NCBI RefSeq assembly: GCF_016587375.1
Contig: NZ_BNJG01000002.1
Span: forward strand, 558,001-622,000
DNA: 64,000 nt
Source of the DNA: Ktedonobacter robiniae
GTDB lineage: Bacteria > Chloroflexota > Ktedonobacteria > Ktedonobacterales > Ktedonobacteraceae
Reading direction: 5' to 3'
The notes below the pieces were generated by a model that worked only from the letters and a program-made list of their open reading frames with translations, searched no databases and was not told where the DNA came from. The first letter of the stretch is position 1. The number at the start of each line of letters is the position of its first letter. Shown here one piece after another: positions 26,310 through 36,898 of the stretch. The translations under genes and the position numbers were made by a program.

Positions 26310-27248
26310 ATGGCCTACGCCCAAAGCAGTCAAAGTGTGCTTGTAGGGAAAAAGCAGACGCGTGCATCCGGCAGATTCGAGCGGAAACAGCGTTGGGCCG
26401 GGATCTTATTCGTTCTCCCCAGTGTGCTCTTCGTGGCGGTCTTCTTCCTGGTTCCGCTCATCATGACGGCTGTTATGTCTCTCTATGACTGGCCCCTGCT
26501 TGGTGACCATCACTTCATCGGACTGCAAAACTATATCCAGATGGCCTCGGATAGCACATTCTGGCAGAGCCTGTGGTTCACAACCAGATACACGATCATT
26601 GTGACGCCTGCGATCTTTATTATTGCCTTTATCCTGGCTCTACTCATTCGTCAGCAGGTACCGGGGGTAGGAGTCTTTCGCACGGCATACTTTATCCCCG
26701 TTGTGATTGGTCTTAGCACGGCGAGCCTGCTCTGGACATGGATGTTTAACGATCAATTTGGCATCTTTGACAGCGTTTTGCTGCGCCTACATCTCATCAA
26801 AGAACCCATCGTCTGGCTTGCGGATTCGACAACATCGCTCATTGCTATCGGCATCATGGTCGTCTGGAAAACTGTAGGTTCAACTATGATCTTCCTGGTC
26901 GTGGGCATGAATGCCATTCCCGATGAGTTGCTGGCGGCGGCCAACGTGGATGGCGCTGGACGCTGGGCGCGCATCCGTTATATCATGCTGCCGCTCTTGA
27001 AACGTACCTTAGCGCTGGCGCTTGTGCTCTCAGTGATTGGCTCATATCTGGCCTTCGACCAGTTCTATGTTATGACGCACGGTGGTCCACAAAACTCCAC
27101 GATTACGGTTGTGTACTGGATCTACAATAATTCGTTTACGTACTACAAGCTTGGCTACGGCTCGGCGCTTTCTATCATCCTGCTCATCATTCTGATTATC
27201 CTGAGCGTCATTCAGTTATATCTCTTACGCGATGACACTCAATACTAG
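26310..27248 (+). CDS. ABC sugar transporter permease (MalF/UgpA type)
   Basis: A 312-residue inner-membrane permease with six helices and a cytoplasmic N-terminus. The EAA loop DELLAAANVDGAGRWARIRYIMLP, which docks the ATPase, is near residue 210. The start at 26310 (MAYAQSSQ) is chosen because AAAGGA lies seven bases upstream; the ATG six bases earlier would be too close to that site. It works with the following permease and the lipoprotein. No ATPase gene lies in the window, so a shared MsmK/UgpC-type ATPase encoded elsewhere is expected. Confidence 0.9.
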   Translation: MAYAQSSQSVLVGKKQTRASGRFERKQRWAGILFVLPSVLFVAVFFLVPLIMTAVMSLYDWPLLGDHHFIGLQNYIQMASDSTFWQSLWFTTRYTIIVTPAIFIIAFILALLIRQQVPGVGVFRTAYFIPVVIGLSTASLLWTWMFNDQFGIFDSVLLRLHLIKEPIVWLADSTTSLIAIGIMVVWKTVGSTMIFLVVGMNAIPDELLAAANVDGAGRWARIRYIMLPLLKRTLALALVLSVIGSYLAFDQFYVMTHGGPQNSTITVVYWIYNNSFTYYKLGYGSALSIILLIILIILSVIQLYLLRDDTQY

Positions 27249-27287
27249 AGATGCTGTCCTTTTTCGAGAAAGGAAGGCTTAAGTAAC

Positions 27288-28160
27288 ATGGCTATCCCAA
27301 TGAAAGTTCAATCAAAGCACCGCCTTCAGGCCAAAGCGCCTGTAACCCGTGCGCTTTACTATATCGTTTGCACTGTACTCGCCCTGATCTTTCTCTTTCC
27401 CATAGGATGGTCTATTCTTGCCAGCCTGAAGCCAGCCAGCGAGTCCATGCAATCGCCAGCGACATTTCTGCCGTCACACATCTCTTTCGAGAACTATACC
27501 AGCATCTTGAACACTGGTATCGTCAACTATCTGCTCAATAGCGGCTTTGTCGTTATTGTCACAGTTGTCTTGACGCTCGTGCTCAGCATTCTAGGAGGCT
27601 ACGGCTTCTCACGCTTCAAGTTTCCGGGGAAAGACATCATCTTTATGGTCATTCTTGCCACAATGATGATTCCCTTCCAATCCATCCTGACGCCCCTATT
27701 CCTGCTCTTACACTCCTTAGGGCTCCAGAATACACTTCTGGGACTGGCTCTGGTCTACACGACCTTCCAACTCCCTTTCGCCATCTTTATGATGCGCAAC
27801 TCGTTCGATAGCGTGCCTAAAGAGTTAGAGGAGGCGGGCTATATTGATGGTTGCACCTCAGTAAGTGTGCTTTACCGCGTGCTCATCCATGTCATCTTTC
27901 CCGGCGTGGTCACTGTGGCACTGTTCGCGATATTCGCCGCTTGGAACGAGTTTCTGGCCGCTCTCATCTTTATGACGGATAGCGACCAGTACACTATGCC
28001 CGTCTATCTCATCAGCGCACAAAGCGGACAATATGGAACGGTAGACTGGGGAGCTATCCAGGCCGGAATGACCATTACGATACTCCCTTGTATTATCGTT
28101 TTCCTGCTGCTTCAGCGCTATTACATCAATGGCCTGATCGCCGGTGCCATAAAATCGTAG
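27288..28160 (+). CDS. ABC sugar transporter permease (MalG/UgpE type)
   Basis: A 290-residue permease with six helices and the EAA motif PKELEEAGYIDGCTSVSVLYRVLI near residue 183, the partner of the preceding permease in a type I sugar importer. AGGAAGG precedes the ATG. The gene is 39 bases after its partner and 51 bases before the GH127 gene, so all are probably co-transcribed. Confidence 0.9.
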   Translation: MAIPMKVQSKHRLQAKAPVTRALYYIVCTVLALIFLFPIGWSILASLKPASESMQSPATFLPSHISFENYTSILNTGIVNYLLNSGFVVIVTVVLTLVLSILGGYGFSRFKFPGKDIIFMVILATMMIPFQSILTPLFLLLHSLGLQNTLLGLALVYTTFQLPFAIFMMRNSFDSVPKELEEAGYIDGCTSVSVLYRVLIHVIFPGVVTVALFAIFAAWNEFLAALIFMTDSDQYTMPVYLISAQSGQYGTVDWGAIQAGMTITILPCIIVFLLLQRYYINGLIAGAIKS

Positions 28161-28211
28161 CAAGGTGACTTTTCCTCGCCCACTTTTGACAATGAAAGGA
28201 TCTACAAAACC

Positions 28212-30128
28212 ATGACTCTGCGACAAACAGAATCACATCCTCACCTTCACGAGCCATTCGTAGTAGATACCACTTACAGCCCACAGGCACGCCTGCATCC
28301 ATTACACTTGCGCCAGGTGCGCCTGCAAGATCGTTTCTGGGAACCACGCCGCCAGATCAACCGTACCATCACACTTCCTTCGCAGTACCAGCAATGCGTG
28401 CAGACGGGGCGTCTCGACAACTTCCGGCGCGCGGCGGGCCAGATCGAGGGTCCCTTCCAGGGTCGTTTCTTCAACGACTCCGACGTGTACAAATGGGTCG
28501 AAGCCGTAGCCTGGACGCTTGCAGCCGAGAAGGATGAGAAACTGGAAGCGCTAGTTGATGAGGTCATTGGACTGATCGCCGCCGCCCAGGGTGAAGACGG
28601 CTACCTGAACACGTATTTTACCTTCGAGAACGCCGATAAGCGCTGGACAGACTTACAGGTCATGCACGAACTCTACTGCGCGGGACACCTGATCCAGGCT
28701 GCCGTAGCTCACCACCGCGCCACGGGCAAGACAACCCTGCTGGATGTCGCCACCCGCTTCGCTGACTCTATCGATAGCGTCTTTGGCCCCGGCAAGCGTC
28801 CTGGCACCTGTGGACACCCTGAGATAGAGATGGCCCTGGTCGAACTGGCCCGCGATACGGACGAGGAGCGCTATCTTAAACTGGCACAATTCTTCATTGA
28901 CAATCGTGGTCAACAGCCTCCCATTATCAGCGGCAAGACTTATTACCAGGATCACGCGCCCTTCCGCCAGCAAGACGAGGTAGTGGGACACGCTGTCCGT
29001 GCTCTCTATCTCTATGCCGGGGCCACTGATGTCTACACAGAAACCGGTGAACAAGCTCTCTTGCATGCGATCAATGCCCTCTGGGCGGACCTACAGCAGC
29101 ATAAAGTCTATGTCACGGGAGGCGTCGGATCACGCTACGACGGTGAGGCCGTTGGTGAGAGCTATGAGCTACCAAACGATCAGGCGTACACCGAGACCTG
29201 CGCCGCCATCGCGCATATCATGTGGGCCTGGCGTCTCCTCCTCCTCACCGGCAATGCCCTTTATGCCGACGCTATGGAACTCACCCTCTACAATGGCATG
29301 CTCGCTGGTATCTCGCTGGATGGTGAGAGCTACTTTTATCAGAATCCCCTGGCGGACCGTGGCAGGCATCGCCGTCAGCCCTGGTTCGGGACTGCCTGCT
29401 GCCCACCCAATGTAGCGCGCTTGCTGGCCTCGCTTCCGGGTTACATCTACACAACCTCGGACGCTGACCTCTGGGTTCACCTTTACACGAGTAGTGAAGC
29501 CAATGTGCGTTTGCCACAAGGTAGCGTGCTCAAATGTAAGCAGACCAGCAACTATCCCTGGGATGGTAAGATCAAGCTCAGCATCAAACCCGAACAGGCA
29601 AACACTACCTTTGGCCTCAATCTGCGCATCCCTGCCTGGGCGCATGGCGCGACGGTCAGCGTTAATGGTGAAAGACTCGCGCCTCCCATCCAGCCTGGCA
29701 GCTATTGTCGCATCGAACGCACCTGGCAACCCGGCGATCAGGTAGAGCTTGTGTTGCCACTGGTCATGCGCGCCGTGACCAGCCATCCATACATCTCAAA
29801 CAACAATGGGCGTGTTGCTCTACTGCGCGGTCCGCTGGTCTACTGTGTCGAGCAGGCCGACCACGAGGCCGATGTCTGGGATTTGTACCTACCCAAAGAC
29901 TTTCAGTGGAGCGAGCACTACGCTGAAAACCTTCTGGGTGGCGTCGTCACCGCTCAAACATTAGCCTTCGCGCGTACAGACACAGACTGGCAACAACAAC
30001 TCTACCGCACCTATGGCGAGGAACAACCGACCTACGCCCCGGCGACGCTGACCGCTATCCCTTACTACGCATGGGCCAATCGCGAGGCTGGGCCCATGCA
30101 GGTCTGGCTCCCCATTAAGCCAGATTGA
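28212..30128 (+). CDS. GH127 beta-L-arabinofuranosidase
   Basis: A 638-residue GH127 (formerly DUF1680) enzyme that releases terminal beta-L-arabinofuranose. The zinc-thiolate active site of the family is complete: E328 and C330 in YTETCAA, and C396 and C397 in TACCPPNVAR, matching E338/C340/C417/C418 of the characterised HypBA1 enzyme, whose Cys417 is the nucleophile. The HELYCAGHLIQAAVAHHRATG block of the helical barrel is present, and there is no signal peptide, so it should act in the cytosol on sugars imported by the adjacent ABC system. It closes the operon; its TGA stop lies at the very edge of a TnpB element. Confidence 0.92.
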   Translation: MTLRQTESHPHLHEPFVVDTTYSPQARLHPLHLRQVRLQDRFWEPRRQINRTITLPSQYQQCVQTGRLDNFRRAAGQIEGPFQGRFFNDSDVYKWVEAVAWTLAAEKDEKLEALVDEVIGLIAAAQGEDGYLNTYFTFENADKRWTDLQVMHELYCAGHLIQAAVAHHRATGKTTLLDVATRFADSIDSVFGPGKRPGTCGHPEIEMALVELARDTDEERYLKLAQFFIDNRGQQPPIISGKTYYQDHAPFRQQDEVVGHAVRALYLYAGATDVYTETGEQALLHAINALWADLQQHKVYVTGGVGSRYDGEAVGESYELPNDQAYTETCAAIAHIMWAWRLLLLTGNALYADAMELTLYNGMLAGISLDGESYFYQNPLADRGRHRRQPWFGTACCPPNVARLLASLPGYIYTTSDADLWVHLYTSSEANVRLPQGSVLKCKQTSNYPWDGKIKLSIKPEQANTTFGLNLRIPAWAHGATVSVNGERLAPPIQPGSYCRIERTWQPGDQVELVLPLVMRAVTSHPYISNNNGRVALLRGPLVYCVEQADHEADVWDLYLPKDFQWSEHYAENLLGGVVTAQTLAFARTDTDWQQQLYRTYGEEQPTYAPATLTAIPYYAWANREAGPMQVWLPIKPD

Positions 30129-30228
30129 CACTCCCCCGGATAAATCCAGGGGGATTCTTCCTTTACCCAGGCGACGTGCTGACTCCCATCACTGAGAGGC
30201 AGTAGCGGTCTTCCTGTCCAGAAGCGTT

Positions 30229-31377
30229 TCATGCACTCAACGGTGCATCAGTTCCCATATGCCCTATGGTACTGAGCGCTTTCTGCAAAATGTTCAACGC
30301 CGCATTGTGGTCTCTGTCTAACACGACCCCACAGCCAGTACACACATGCGTGCGCATACTCAACGTCTTTTTGACAAGTGTGCCACACGCTGAACACTTC
30401 TGACTGGTGTAGTGAGGCGAAACAGCGATCACAGGGACGTGATGCAATGCGGCGTAGTAGTTTACCCACAAGAGAAACCGTCCCCAGCCAGCATCGTGAA
30501 TACTCTTGGCAAGGTGGCGGTTTCTTCCCATATTGTGGATCTGCAAATCTTCAAAGGCAATCAGATCGTGAGACGAGACGAGCGCGTTTGCCTGCTTTCT
30601 GGCAAAGTCTTCGCGCTGCCTTTGAACTTTCAAATGCGCTTTGGCGACCGCTTGACGAGCTTTCTTGCGGTTGGCTGACTTCTTCTGTTTCTTGGAGAGG
30701 CGGCGTTGCAGCCGCTTGAGACGCTTTTCCGCTTTGCGATAGTGGCGTGGGTTCTCAACAGCTTGCCCTTCAGAGTCGGTATAGAACGCTTTTAAGCCAA
30801 CATCAATACCAACCCGTTTCCCTGCGGGAACATGTTCAATCTTTCGTTCTGCTTGCACTGCAAACTGTGCATAGTAGCCATCGGCGCGACGAATGAGGCG
30901 CACACGCTTGATCTGCTTCACAGGGAAGGTTTTCATGTCACGTGTGCCAACGAGACGAAGACGACCGATCCCACATCCATCGGTGAAAGTGATATGCCGC
31001 CCATCGGGTTCTAGCTTCCAGCCTGTCCCTTTATACTCGACGCTTCGGTTATCGTGCTGAAAACGGGGATAGCCTTTCTTCCCTGGCTTTTTCGCTTTGC
31101 AGTTGTCATAAAAGCGCTGAATGGCAAACCACGCTCGGTCGGCACTGGCTTGACGTGCCTGAGAATTGAGAGAGGAAGCAAAGGGGAACGCTTTGGCAAG
31201 GACAGCACAGTAGCACTGCAAGTCATTCTTGTTGGCGTGGTCATCCATCCAGAGGCGGAGGCACTTGTTACGAATGAACTGCACAATACGGATCGCTTCG
31301 TCAATGGCAGCGTATTGTGCCTTGTTCCCATCAAGTTTGTACTCGTAGATGAGCATCCTTGCGCCCTTGCCTTTCAT
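30229..31377 (-). CDS. tnpB: TnpB RNA-guided nuclease (IS200/IS605 family)
   Basis: A 382-residue TnpB with a complete RuvC site: D192 in GIDVGLKAFYTDS, E276 in IAFEDLQI and the DRDHNAA motif (354-360). A four-cysteine zinc ribbon (C328, C331, C346, C349) sits between RuvC-II and RuvC-III. The N-terminal part has the wedge/REC-like helices. TnpB nucleases use a guide RNA read from the 3' end of their own gene into flanking DNA, here leftward across 30228-30129 and into the 3' end of the GH127 gene. A consensus promoter lies directly upstream. Confidence 0.9.
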   Translation of the reverse strand: MKGKGARMLIYEYKLDGNKAQYAAIDEAIRIVQFIRNKCLRLWMDDHANKNDLQCYCAVLAKAFPFASSLNSQARQASADRAWFAIQRFYDNCKAKKPGKKGYPRFQHDNRSVEYKGTGWKLEPDGRHITFTDGCGIGRLRLVGTRDMKTFPVKQIKRVRLIRRADGYYAQFAVQAERKIEHVPAGKRVGIDVGLKAFYTDSEGQAVENPRHYRKAEKRLKRLQRRLSKKQKKSANRKKARQAVAKAHLKVQRQREDFARKQANALVSSHDLIAFEDLQIHNMGRNRHLAKSIHDAGWGRFLLWVNYYAALHHVPVIAVSPHYTSQKCSACGTLVKKTLSMRTHVCTGCGVVLDRDHNAALNILQKALSTIGHMGTDAPLSA

Positions 31378-31390
31378 GTATCTCTCTGTT

Positions 31391-31420
31391 ATTATGCCAC
31401 CTAATGGGGTTGTATGTCAA
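31391..31420 (-). promoter_or_regulatory. Promoter of tnpB
   Basis: On the - strand TTGACA (complement of 31415-31420) and CATAAT (complement of 31391-31396) are 18 bases apart. The start site would be around 31384, only a few bases before the ATG at 31377. The divergent small gene begins at 31440, so one regulator could act on both. Confidence 0.6.
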
Positions 31421-31439
31421 AGAAGAAGGGAAAAGGAAT

Positions 31440-31637
31440 ATGCGCAAAGAACGAACGAACATCTACATCACAGAACGTCAAAAGAAGCAACTTGAGAAAC
31501 GGAGTGAGGAAGAGGATTTGCCAATGGCAGAGATCATACGCCGAGCCTTAGATACATATCTGGCGTGGGATGACCCGGCGTATCAGCCTACTCCATCCAT
31601 GCCCCAAACAAGGAAGAGCCATTCATCCCCTGGATAA
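31440..31637 (+). CDS. Small ribbon-helix-helix-like protein, companion of tnpB
   Basis: A 65-residue protein: TNIYITERQKKQLEKRSEEE, then DLPMAEIIRRALDTYLAWDD. An N-terminal beta strand followed by two amphipathic helices is the CopG/Arc ribbon-helix-helix pattern of small DNA-binding dimers. The ATG at 31440 follows AAAAGGA closely. The gene lies inside the TnpB element: it is divergent from tnpB, 62 bases away, and its stop codon is in the terminal hairpin. Autoregulation and control of tnpB are inferred. An antitoxin-type role is possible, but no toxin gene is present. Confidence 0.65.
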   Translation: MRKERTNIYITERQKKQLEKRSEEEDLPMAEIIRRALDTYLAWDDPAYQPTPSMPQTRKSHSSPG

Positions 31638-31961
31638 ATCACAGGGGCTTTCTGGCTCGCTTTCTGTAAGAAGCGTCTCTCGCGCTCATAGAGAAGAGGA
31701 GACATCGTACATTTTCAACATACAATGTCTCTTCTTTCAACTCGTTCTACACAGCTCGATTTCCAGGCCCTTTCCAGGCGCACTGATAAGAGAAGGGCGA
31801 AAAGGGGTGAACAATGGCCGAGAAGACACTTGAGCCTGGACAGCCTGAGATTGATCCTATAGATCCTTGTCGTTGCTTTTAGAGAGAGGAGCATATCAAC
31901 AGTTAGTGAATTTGTGTGTAATTGTGCTTAAATATCTTCTACTTGCATACATTTTTCCCTC
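31638..31961. other. Gene-free stretch with one imperfect hairpin
   Basis: GAGACAT (31699-31705) and ATGTCTC (31735-31741) can pair. A 22-codon frame at 31814 (MAEKTLEPGQ) follows an AGGGGTG motif but is too short to support as a gene. Nothing else is seen. Confidence 0.35.
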
Positions 31962-31996
31962 TTGACAAATACAGCGCAATTGCGTACAACGCGTAC
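31962..31996 (+). promoter_or_regulatory. Promoter with tandem GCGTAC operator, apparently leaderless
   Basis: TTGACA at 31962-31967 and TACAAC at 31985-31990 are 17 bases apart. The expected start site falls on or next to the ATG at 31997, so the message would be leaderless; no Shine-Dalgarno is present. GCGTAC occurs twice with 9-base spacing (31982-31987 and 31991-31996) across the -10 box. Short tandem repeats over the promoter are the usual autorepression site of ribbon-helix-helix proteins. Confidence 0.6.
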
Positions 31997-32188
31997 ATGG
32001 ATACTAAAAAGTACGCAAATTTTCGTGCATTTAAAGAAGACATTGAAACTCTCAAAGTGGTAGCTGCGCTTCGTCGAGAAAGTATGGTTCACACGTTCAA
32101 GCATTTGGTTCAGCAAGAATATATCCGTTTGCAACGACAGCAGAAGGAGGAAAGCAAGGATGCTGCTTTGCAAAAAGATCAGGATTGA
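31997..32188 (+). CDS. Small ribbon-helix-helix-like protein overlapping a second tnpB
   Basis: A 63-residue protein (MDTKKYANFRAFKEDIETLK, VVAALRRESMVHTFKHLVQQ, EYIRLQRQQKEE) with a short N-terminal strand, two helices and a charged tail, again compatible with a ribbon-helix-helix fold. The start is fixed by the promoter, which places transcription initiation at this ATG. The gene overlaps the following tnpB by 29 bases in another frame, so the two are probably translated together. It is the second small gene of this type next to a tnpB in the window, although the sequences are not close relatives. Confidence 0.55.
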   Translation: MDTKKYANFRAFKEDIETLKVVAALRRESMVHTFKHLVQQEYIRLQRQQKEESKDAALQKDQD

Positions 32189-33419
32189 GGTTTCTGAGCA
32201 AGATGCCGCCACCCTTGAATTTATGCAAGGCAAGTGTCGGGGACTGTACAACTGGTGGGTGATGAAGCTCAGGGCGGGTGAGAAGTGGGATCTCTATGAG
32301 GCGAAACGAAGCTTGCAAGAAAGTAAGCAGCATGATCCTCAACTTGTTCAGGTCTATGGCAAACTCCTTCAAGAGGTCTACTATCGCCTTCATGGCGCAA
32401 TGAAAGCCTTCTATCGCAGAGTCAAAGCAGGAGAGAAACCCGGTTTCCCACGTGTGCGCCCACGGCACTGCTTTTTTACGCTCTGCTATCCAGCCATGTA
32501 CATCAAGATTGAAGATGACAAGCTCATTCTACCCACAGGAGGCGGAGGCAAGCATGGTGCAAAGGTCTATCACAACATCATTGCACGTCTCACAGAAATA
32601 CCTCCAGAAGGCTATAAGGAAGTGGCGATCAGCCGAGATGCCAGAGGCAACTACTCTGCCTCTTTCCCGGCTGAGCGAACACCCAAGCCATGCACAACCG
32701 ATGGTGTTGCCGCCTTTGATGTAGGCGTCAAAACACTGGCAACGGGCGTGAATGAGCAAGGCAGAATCTATACAGTCGAAGGCTTCAAAGGGTCACGCTG
32801 GTACAACAAACAACTGGACAAAATTCGGTCAAAGCGTGACAAGTGCAAGAAAAAGTCACGCCGTTACTTGCATTTGCGCAAGGTGTACAAGCGCGTTTTC
32901 CAGAAGAAACGCAATAAGCAAAGGGACAGTCTGCATAAGGCTTCCCATTTGATAAGCCACAACTTGGTTGAAAGAACTATTGTGGTGGGGGATCTTTCCC
33001 AACGGCAAATGGTCACAAAACAGCATAGAGAGCGCAATAAACACCTGAATCGAGCGGTCTATAACGAGTAGGGGCTGTATGCCTTTCTCGAAATGCTCAA
33101 GTACAAATGTGTCCTCTCTGGGAAAGAGTTGCATTTCTTAGATGAGCGCAACACGAGCAAGATGTGTTCTGGCTGTGGCAATGTACAAGCAATGCCGCTC
33201 TGGAAACGCACCTATTGTTGCGTTGAATGTGGACTCGTGATGGATAGAGATGAAAATAGTGCTCACAATATCCTAGCGAGGTTCTTTGCTCGGCGAGAGC
33301 CACACGCTCAGGCTCGTTCTGAGTGCGGTGTGCTGCATGCGACCCAAAGCGGTGTAGAAGTCAAGGAGGCTTCCTGTGAGGGGCAAGTGCAGCAATTGAA
33401 TCTATTTGAGCGTGCGTGA
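32160..33419 (+). pseudogene. tnpB: TnpB homologue with an in-frame amber codon and altered RuvC-II motif
   Basis: The frame encodes about 419 residues if the TAG at 33069-33071 is read through. Before it are RuvC-I (D187 in AAFDVGVKTLAT) and the RuvC-II strand, but as TIVVGDLSQRQM: Gly277 stands where TnpB normally has the catalytic Glu of EDL. After the TAG come the zinc ribbon (CSGCGN and CVECGL) and RuvC-III (MDRDENSAHNIL). The amber replaces what is probably a Trp codon in NE-x-GLYAFLEMLKYKC. It is either a dead gene or a nuclease-deficient TnpB-like protein of 303 residues. It differs strongly from the other three TnpBs in the window. Confidence 0.75.
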
Positions 33420-33455
33420 GCACTTTTGAGTAGATTTAGAAAGGCAGCAAGAACC

Positions 33456-35333
<1,878 letters not shown>

Positions 35334-35498
35334 TTCATATAGAAGATAGTAAACAGTTGCTCTATTCGGTCAACCGAGGCATCGTATTCCTCTGTTCACG
35401 TTGAAGATATTTTCCACAAGAGAAGGAGAATGCAACTGTTTCCCAAAAAGTGGGAAGCAGGGATCAATCGTGGGCAAGACGCCACGCTTTCGGGCTTC

Positions 35499-35527
35499 TT
35501 GACAGATGAGAACGTTTGTCCTATACT
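35499..35527 (+). promoter_or_regulatory. Promoter of tnpB copy A
   Basis: TTGACA (35499-35504) and TATACT (35522-35527) are 17 bases apart. The same boxes and spacing are found in copy B, so the promoter is a conserved part of the element. Confidence 0.75.
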
Positions 35528-35561
35528 AAAAAATATGAGGTAAGAGAAAGAGCAGAACCGC

Positions 35562-36725
35562 ATGATTCGTGCCCATAAGATCAGACTGCATCCCACACCT
35601 GAGCAGGCCAACTACTTTGCTCGTGCCGCAGGCGTTGCTCGCTTTGTGTGGAATTGGGCACTGGCCGAATGGAACCGCCAATATGAGGCCGGAGAAAAAC
35701 CCACCGCCTTGAAACTCAAGAAGCAATTCAACGCGATTCGGCGGGTGCAATTTCCCTGGACATGGGAGGTGACGAAGAACGCCTCAGATCAGCCCTTTCT
35801 CGATCTGGGAAAAGCCTTCACCGCGTTTTTTGAAGGGAAAGCCAAACGCCCCACGTTCAAGAGCAAGAAAACAAGCAAACCCGCCTTTTACCTTGCCAAT
35901 GATCAATTCGAGTTGGGGGATCATCGCATGTGGATCCCCAAGCTCGGATGGGTCAATCTGGCTGAGAAACTGCGGTTTGTGGGCCGTGTGAAAGGGGCGC
36001 GCATCACCAAAACAGCGGATTGGTGGTTTGTTTCCATCCAGGTTGAGATCCCTGAGGCCATCCCGGTGAACAAACCAGCCGCCGTGGGTATCGATGTGGG
36101 GCTCAACCGCCTGGCCACCTTGAGTACAGGAGAGGAAGTCGAAAACCAAGCCTTCCTCAAAACCGCGCTCAAGAAATTGCGTCAGGCCAACAAACGGCTG
36201 CATCGCCGAAAACTGGGATCAAAGAATCGGGAGAAAGCGCGCCAACAGGTTGCCCGCCTGCATTATCGCATCACCTGCCTGCGCCAGGATGTCCTTCAGA
36301 AGCTCACAACCAAGCTGGCCGACAGTTACGGGATCATCGGAGTGGAAGATCTCCACCTCAAGGGACTGCTCAAGAATCGCCGTCTCGCTCGCTCGTTCGC
36401 CGATGCCTCGCTGGGCACCCTCAGGCGTCTGCTTGAGGCAAAAGCGGCGCAACGTGGGGGACTGGTGATCAAGGTGGACCGTTTCTTTCCTTCCAGCAAG
36501 ACCTGTCATTGCTGCGGTTGGACGTGGGAAGCGATGACACTCAAGGATCGCTTCTTTGTGTGTCAGAATCCTGCTTGTCCGTATGATCAGTTTCCGCAGG
36601 ATCGAGATTACAACGCAGGTCAGAATGTGTTACGGGAAGCCCTTCGCTTGATCGGGCTCATGGATCAAGCCGTCTCCGGTACTGGCTCGGACGAAGACGC
36701 AAACTTGCCTGCGGACGCGGAGTAA
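35562..36725 (+). CDS. tnpB: TnpB RNA-guided nuclease, copy A
   Basis: A 387-residue TnpB with intact catalytic residues: D178 in GIDVGLNRLATL, E262 in GVEDLHLKGLL and QDRDYNAGQN (346-353). The zinc ribbon is CHCCGW and CQNPACP (C315, C318, C334, C339). The N-terminal PTPEQANYFARAAGVARFVWNW helix is typical. It is about 85% identical by eye to copy B at 58297-59460. The promoter, start and stop are intact, so it is probably functional. Its guide RNA would run from the gene's 3' end through the right-end hairpin. Confidence 0.92.
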   Translation: MIRAHKIRLHPTPEQANYFARAAGVARFVWNWALAEWNRQYEAGEKPTALKLKKQFNAIRRVQFPWTWEVTKNASDQPFLDLGKAFTAFFEGKAKRPTFKSKKTSKPAFYLANDQFELGDHRMWIPKLGWVNLAEKLRFVGRVKGARITKTADWWFVSIQVEIPEAIPVNKPAAVGIDVGLNRLATLSTGEEVENQAFLKTALKKLRQANKRLHRRKLGSKNREKARQQVARLHYRITCLRQDVLQKLTTKLADSYGIIGVEDLHLKGLLKNRRLARSFADASLGTLRRLLEAKAAQRGGLVIKVDRFFPSSKTCHCCGWTWEAMTLKDRFFVCQNPACPYDQFPQDRDYNAGQNVLREALRLIGLMDQAVSGTGSDEDANLPADAE

Positions 36726-36850
36726 GACCAAAGGGCTTCGGCCCGGAGGCACCTACGGATGAAACAGGAACAACGAAATTCGGTGCAAACGTGTGCTTGC
36801 ATACGTTTGCATAGGAAAATCGGAGCAGAAAGTGCCTCCTTCTCTTAGGG
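36726..36850 (+). ncRNA. Predicted right-end guide RNA (reRNA) of TnpB copy A
   Basis: TnpB guide RNAs overlap the 3' end of tnpB and end in flanking DNA. After the stop codon come the stem GGGCTTCGGCCC (36733-36744), the conserved GAGGCACCT block and the terminal hairpin at 36784-36811. The last sequence shared with copy B is CGGAGCAG, so the guide should begin at about 36829 (AAAGTGCCTCCTTCTC). The 5' end probably lies inside tnpB. Confidence 0.5.
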
Positions 36851-36898
36851 AAATGCTGAGATAAATCTCGTTATGCATCCTATGGAATGAACCACAAA

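Larger units (their letters stand above)
30129..31650 (-). mobile_element. IS200/IS605-type TnpB element carrying a small RHH-like gene
   Basis: Both ends carry related hairpins sharing GGATAAATC: CCCCC...GGGGG at 30133-30153 on the left and CCCCTG...CAGGGG at 31627-31647 on the right. Between them lie tnpB (leftward) and a divergent small gene whose TAA stop falls in the loop of the right hairpin. No tnpA is present. The left end abuts the stop codon of the GH127 gene. Exact termini are inferred from the hairpins. Confidence 0.65.
35432..36828 (+). mobile_element. TnpB element, copy A
   Basis: Alignment by eye with copy B (58191-59592) shows shared sequence from GCAACTGTTTCC near 35432 to CGGAGCAG at 36821-36828, with unrelated flanks. 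The left end has the hairpin TTCCCA/TGGGAA (35440-35456). The right end has TGCAAACGT/ACGTTTGCA around the loop GTGCTTGCAT (36784-36811). In copy B the stems differ but pair equally well, which supports real structure. No tnpA is present. Confidence 0.7.

Noticed and set aside
31814..31882. 22-codon small protein (MAEKTLEPGQ...)
   Set aside because: It is too short and without a second copy or context, despite a fair ribosome-binding motif.
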